64,000 nucleotides of DNA, taken from assembly GCA_949825025.1 (NCBI GenBank), contig OX463786.1:18485911-18549910 (forward strand), given 5' to 3'. Source of the DNA: Siphlonurus alternatus (taxonomy: Eukaryota > Arthropoda > Insecta > Ephemeroptera > Siphlonuridae). Every line of letters starts with the position of its first letter. Positions within the stretch are counted from its first letter, which is position 1. Position numbers and translations under genes: made by a program. The notes beneath the pieces were generated by a model. The model ran no database searches. It was not told where the DNA came from and worked only from the letters and a program-made list of their open reading frames with translations. Below, piece by piece: positions 57,661-64,000 of this stretch.

Positions 57661-58439
57661 ATTTTTACATAATAGTATATAGTTCAATATTTCTATGTCA
57701 AACCACTCTGTAATGTTTCAAAAATGAAACTGTACTGAGCGAAACAAACAGAATAGCTGCAAACTGCACACAGCGGAAGTTTGCAGCTATTCTCTTTACA
57801 ATTCAGTTTTGAAATTTGTAGAGTGATTCGAAGTAAAAGTACTGACCTGTGTGTGAAACTGTAACGCTGAAATACGAATAGGAAGACTAGAAACCTTACA
57901 CTTCCGGCTACTTCCGGAGGGGAATATATTTGTAAGTTTGACTGTATAAAAGGCTCCAAATAATGTTGCTATAATTTTTTTCAGATTTTTTTGCAGTAGG
58001 ATGTCCATTTTTAATTTTTGTTTTCTATTCTTGGCAAATTTTAATTACACACCTCCAAAGATTAGTAATATGTCTTCAAAGTTACTAGAAACCTGTATGG
58101 TGTATAATATAATTTTTTTAATACCAATACTCATTTTGCAATAACCCATAAAATTATTATTGATATTATAAGACACATATAATTATGTACTTCCGTGTTT
58201 TATAGCCAGTTCTTATCACAAAAATTTCAGTGGGCGATGTATCCCGCCACTGCATGTCGTGAACATATGGTGCTTATACTGTATAGTTCCATATTATGTA
58301 GTATCATTTTAGAACCTAAAAGTTATTTAATTATTTTGAAACTATTGCTATATACCAACAGCTTTAAACATGAATGATTTGAAATTTATTTATAAAAAAT
58401 ATAAAATTAATATAAATATTTTCATTTACTAATAACTAA

Positions 58440-58835
58440 TGAGGTAGAGATAATACAAATCAGCTGCTTGACGTAGTCCCCTTTGATTAATATGTAAACC
58501 TTAGCAAATTGACAAAAATTCTGAAATTTTTTTGAGAGGCAGATATTAGTGCTTAAAAGCCATACAAAAAATATCAAAACAATGTAACGAGCTGAATTTT
58601 TTTATAATTAATTTTTTTTTAATTTTCAGCATAGGGCTTTCCCATGGAGAGACAAACTAAAAAATTAATTAAAAGAAAATAAATCAGCTTGTTAATAAAG
58701 TGTTTTTAAATTTTTTAATTCTTTGTATCTGCCTCTCAAAATAATTTCAGAATTTTTGTGAATTTGCTATATAAGGTTTACATGTTAATCAAAGGGGACT
58801 ACGTCAAATAGCTGATTCGTATTATCTCTACCTTA
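58440..58835. mobile_element. Family-D palindromic MITE
   Basis: AGGTAGAGATAATACAAATC to ATTCGTATTATCTCTACCTT. More diverged arms than the copies at 25299 and 37431. Confidence 0.8.
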
Positions 58836-60655
58836 AACAAGTAACATATTTTCTAACAAAATTTATTATACGCGTACATTACAATATGTCCTTAATAAAG
58901 GTTGTTATTTATAAAAAAACACAATACAGTATAAAAATTTTATTTCAATCATAGGCTGTACATTATGGATTATGTCAATTGTTAATACAAAAAATAAATG
59001 CCATAAATATATAATTTTAGATTAACAACATATAATAATATTATTTTAAATAATTTAAACTAACAAAACGAGCATAATTGAAGTCGAAACAATATAAATT
59101 AGTACCATTTCAGTTCTGTAATAATGAAATGTTAACTATTTTTACACAGAGTCGAGTCAAATGTGAGCAAATCTATTTAATATATAATCAAGTAAGATTT
59201 TCCTGGCTTATTAATTCTTGCAAGCAATCATATATATATACACAGAATGATTGAACGTCTACTTAGGTACAGATTATTGCTTTAAAAATTATCCTCCAAC
59301 TATAAAATTCAAAATATTAATTACATGATTTCCATTGTATTGTATCATGTTTAATTTTTAAGTTATATTTATAAGTTTTTTTTGTCTCTATGTTGTATTA
59401 TGTACAGCCACAATTAAGAGATATAAATAAATACAATTTGTTGCTATCACAAAATAAAGCAATAAATCAAAAATATATATTATATATTTTTTATAGTCAA
59501 ATATTCAAATCTATATAGATTTTTTTTTCAGTATAGATAGTGACAATGTAAATAAACTCTAAATTGATTACAATTAAGAAAAGTAAATAAAAAACAATTT
59601 ATAATAATACACAAGTATACAAAATATTAATTTGTAATGTAAAATGTAAAATGTTGTTATATTATACAAAATTATTATTGAACTAAAATATTATTAATAT
59701 ACGGAATTTCACACGAAAATTAATAATATATTTTATATACTCGTATTTTATACACTTTTTATAATTACATTGAACGTAAAAATTTATATTAATTATAACA
59801 TCTCATAAAAATTGTTATATTAAAATGTATATTATTTTTTTTTTTTATTCATAAAAACATGTTTATGTACAATTTTTACATAAAAAACAAATTATTAATT
59901 ACGATATTAAACTTTAGATCTGTATATCTTATTCAATATTCCAAATTAACAATTACAGTATTATACATGTATAAAAATTCCCTAATGTTCTAATACAATA
60001 TCATGAGACTTTTTATTACTTTTTTTTTTCTTTATATTTGAGCATAATATTACTACAAAACATAAAAAAAAAACACTATTGTGCATTATCTGAAACAGAA
60101 AGAATATGTCTGAAACAGAAAGAAGAAAATATTAGTGTTGATTACATATAACTTCATTTTTTTGTTTTTGTTTTTTTTTCCACTGTACATTTATCTAAGC
60201 AAATTATTACAGTGTTATTATTACCAGTATACTGTTTAATTTCAATTGATTTAAAAACATGCTACTCTATGATATCATACTAATTTTACTTAATAATTTA
60301 ATAATTTATAATTCTCCAAGTTTAAAATTCATTGTTATTAGTACATTCCGATAATAATTTCAGAAAAAAAAGAGATAACTTTACTTATAAAACTGCACTG
60401 TAACCTAATATTTATAACTGTTATTTCAAAACATTCATTACACAATATGCATACATACACATACATATATACATAAATATGCATATATATACCTACATAT
60501 ACACACACATACATATATATAATAATAATTTTAAAACATGAAAAAATCTGAAACCGGATGTTTAATGGAACCTGAAACATAAAACAATTATGCAAATTAT
60601 TTATAAAGCAATATAATAGAATTTTTTATTCATTTTCCTCCCATTCCTTAATTTC
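58836..60655. other. Very AT-rich stretch, nothing recognised
   Basis: Runs of A and T, and an ATAC-type microsatellite at about 60450-60520. No supported gene. It separates the RPTP promoter region from the LINE remnant. Confidence 0.45.
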
Positions 60656-61228
60656 TTAACATAATATATCCAAAGAATTTCCTAAATTCTTTTTAAAAGA
60701 ATCAATATTTCTACAACACAACCATCTTTGTTTTATATATATTTTAAAACAATTTAAACTGTAAACTTTATAATGTCCAACTAAACAATCAATCAAATAT
60801 CCAATGAGCCACAGTATTGAATTTTTTATTTCAGGAGGCCTAATTTCGCAAAGATCTCCATATAGCATATGACCTAATGTTACAGTATTTCGTTTGTTTG
60901 TAATACAATCTATAATATGAAAAACCCATTGTACCATATCCTTAGCAGTGCCACATGCCGTTAATCTATGGAATAACGTGTCACACTCTCCACATATGTC
61001 ACATTTATCATCATTTGTTATCCCAATAGCTTTTTTTCTAAATTTAGTTGCATATAAATTATGAACAACCCTTATCCATGTCGATCTTATTGTTTTATCA
61101 AAAAATTTATAGTCAATACATTTATAAACATTCTCCCAACACACATTTATTGCATGCTCATTATTTATTGATCCTGGTGCAGTTACAACAACAATTTTTA
61201 TTATGAAATAAAAACCATAATATAGCAA
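60656..61228 (-). pseudogene. 3' end of a non-LTR retrotransposon (reverse transcriptase zinc-binding region)
   Basis: Open for 190 codons. RSTWIRVVHNLYATKF then CDICGECDTLFHRLTAC (C-x2-C with later H and C) is the pattern of the zf-RVT domain found after the reverse transcriptase in many LINEs. No reverse transcriptase (YxDD) part is present upstream, so this is a truncated copy, as usual after incomplete reverse transcription. It lies just downstream of the phosphatase-less receptor gene on the same strand and could serve as its 3' flank. Confidence 0.6.
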
Positions 61229-61400
61229 TCTTCACCTTTTTTTTTTGCACAAATACATTACTCTTTGGATAACTAAGGATTACAAAAATTTTTGGATTTT
61301 TTTTTAAGTATTTTATATTTTGTCCCCACTTTAAAAGAGTTGCAGGTCGTCTCGATCCCCCCCCCCCCCACGTGGCAATGCTAGTTGTAATTTAAACAAT

Positions 61401-63746
<2,346 letters not shown>

Positions 63747-64000
63747 CTAAAATATAAACAGAATAATTCATATAAATTTATATTAATATAAAGTGATGTT
63801 ACCATGAACTTTTAAAGGATAATTATATTTATAATTTTTTATCAAATTTTAGGACTTAATATGATTATTTTTTAATTTGATTAATTTCAAATTGTAAACA
63901 AAAAATTCTCTTTTGTTCAGTGAGCTTGTAATATTATTACATATAAAGTGTTTGTTTTGCACCAGACGGTAAGTCCTAAATTCATTAAGGATTTGACTGG

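Overview
This is a eukaryotic (animal) window. It is AT-rich, its genes are split by spliceosomal introns, several first exons encode signal peptides, and the space between exons is packed with palindromic DNA-transposon relics (MITEs), tRNA-derived SINE pieces and very long microsatellites. The SINE body, with a recurring GGAAACCATGGAAA-type block, and promoter pieces of the TATA plus TCAGT kind point to an invertebrate, most likely an arthropod. I cannot name the species.

Layout. 1-23.9 kb is mostly repeats, with one promoter-supported signal-peptide exon on + (2426-2603) and a phase-compatible candidate last exon at 19154-19254. At 23982-28445 (-) lies a two-exon gene for a secreted Thr-rich mucin-like protein with a TATA box. 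At 27315-34144 (+) lies a six-exon gene for a small single-pass membrane protein with a fibronectin-III-like module; its first intron and the mucin gene's first intron interlock. At 35680-55665 (-) lies a receptor protein tyrosine phosphatase (RPTP) that I could assemble into 24 coding exons with fully consistent splice phases (predicted 1284 residues). Its order is signal peptide, N-terminal region, farnesoic-acid-methyltransferase-like module, MAM-like module, two EGF-like modules, transmembrane helix, repeat-rich juxtamembrane exon, active-looking PTP domain D1 and inactive PTP domain D2. At 61401-63746 and off the right edge lies a tandem paralogue on the same strand. It repeats the last ectodomain exons almost exactly but ends in a different transmembrane exon with a short tyrosine-motif tail and no phosphatase.

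Together: the RPTP and its neighbour look like paired receptors, with the same outside and opposite insides (a phosphatase versus a phosphorylatable tail). This is the best candidate for an undescribed system. A second theme is that several introns of these genes consist almost only of one palindromic MITE family, with only about 43-45 other bases left in three of them, which resembles introner-like intron formation or filling.

Limits: all gene models are read by eye from splice signals, phase and protein pattern. No alignment, transcript or database search was available, so names of divergent modules (FA-like, MAM-like) are judgements.
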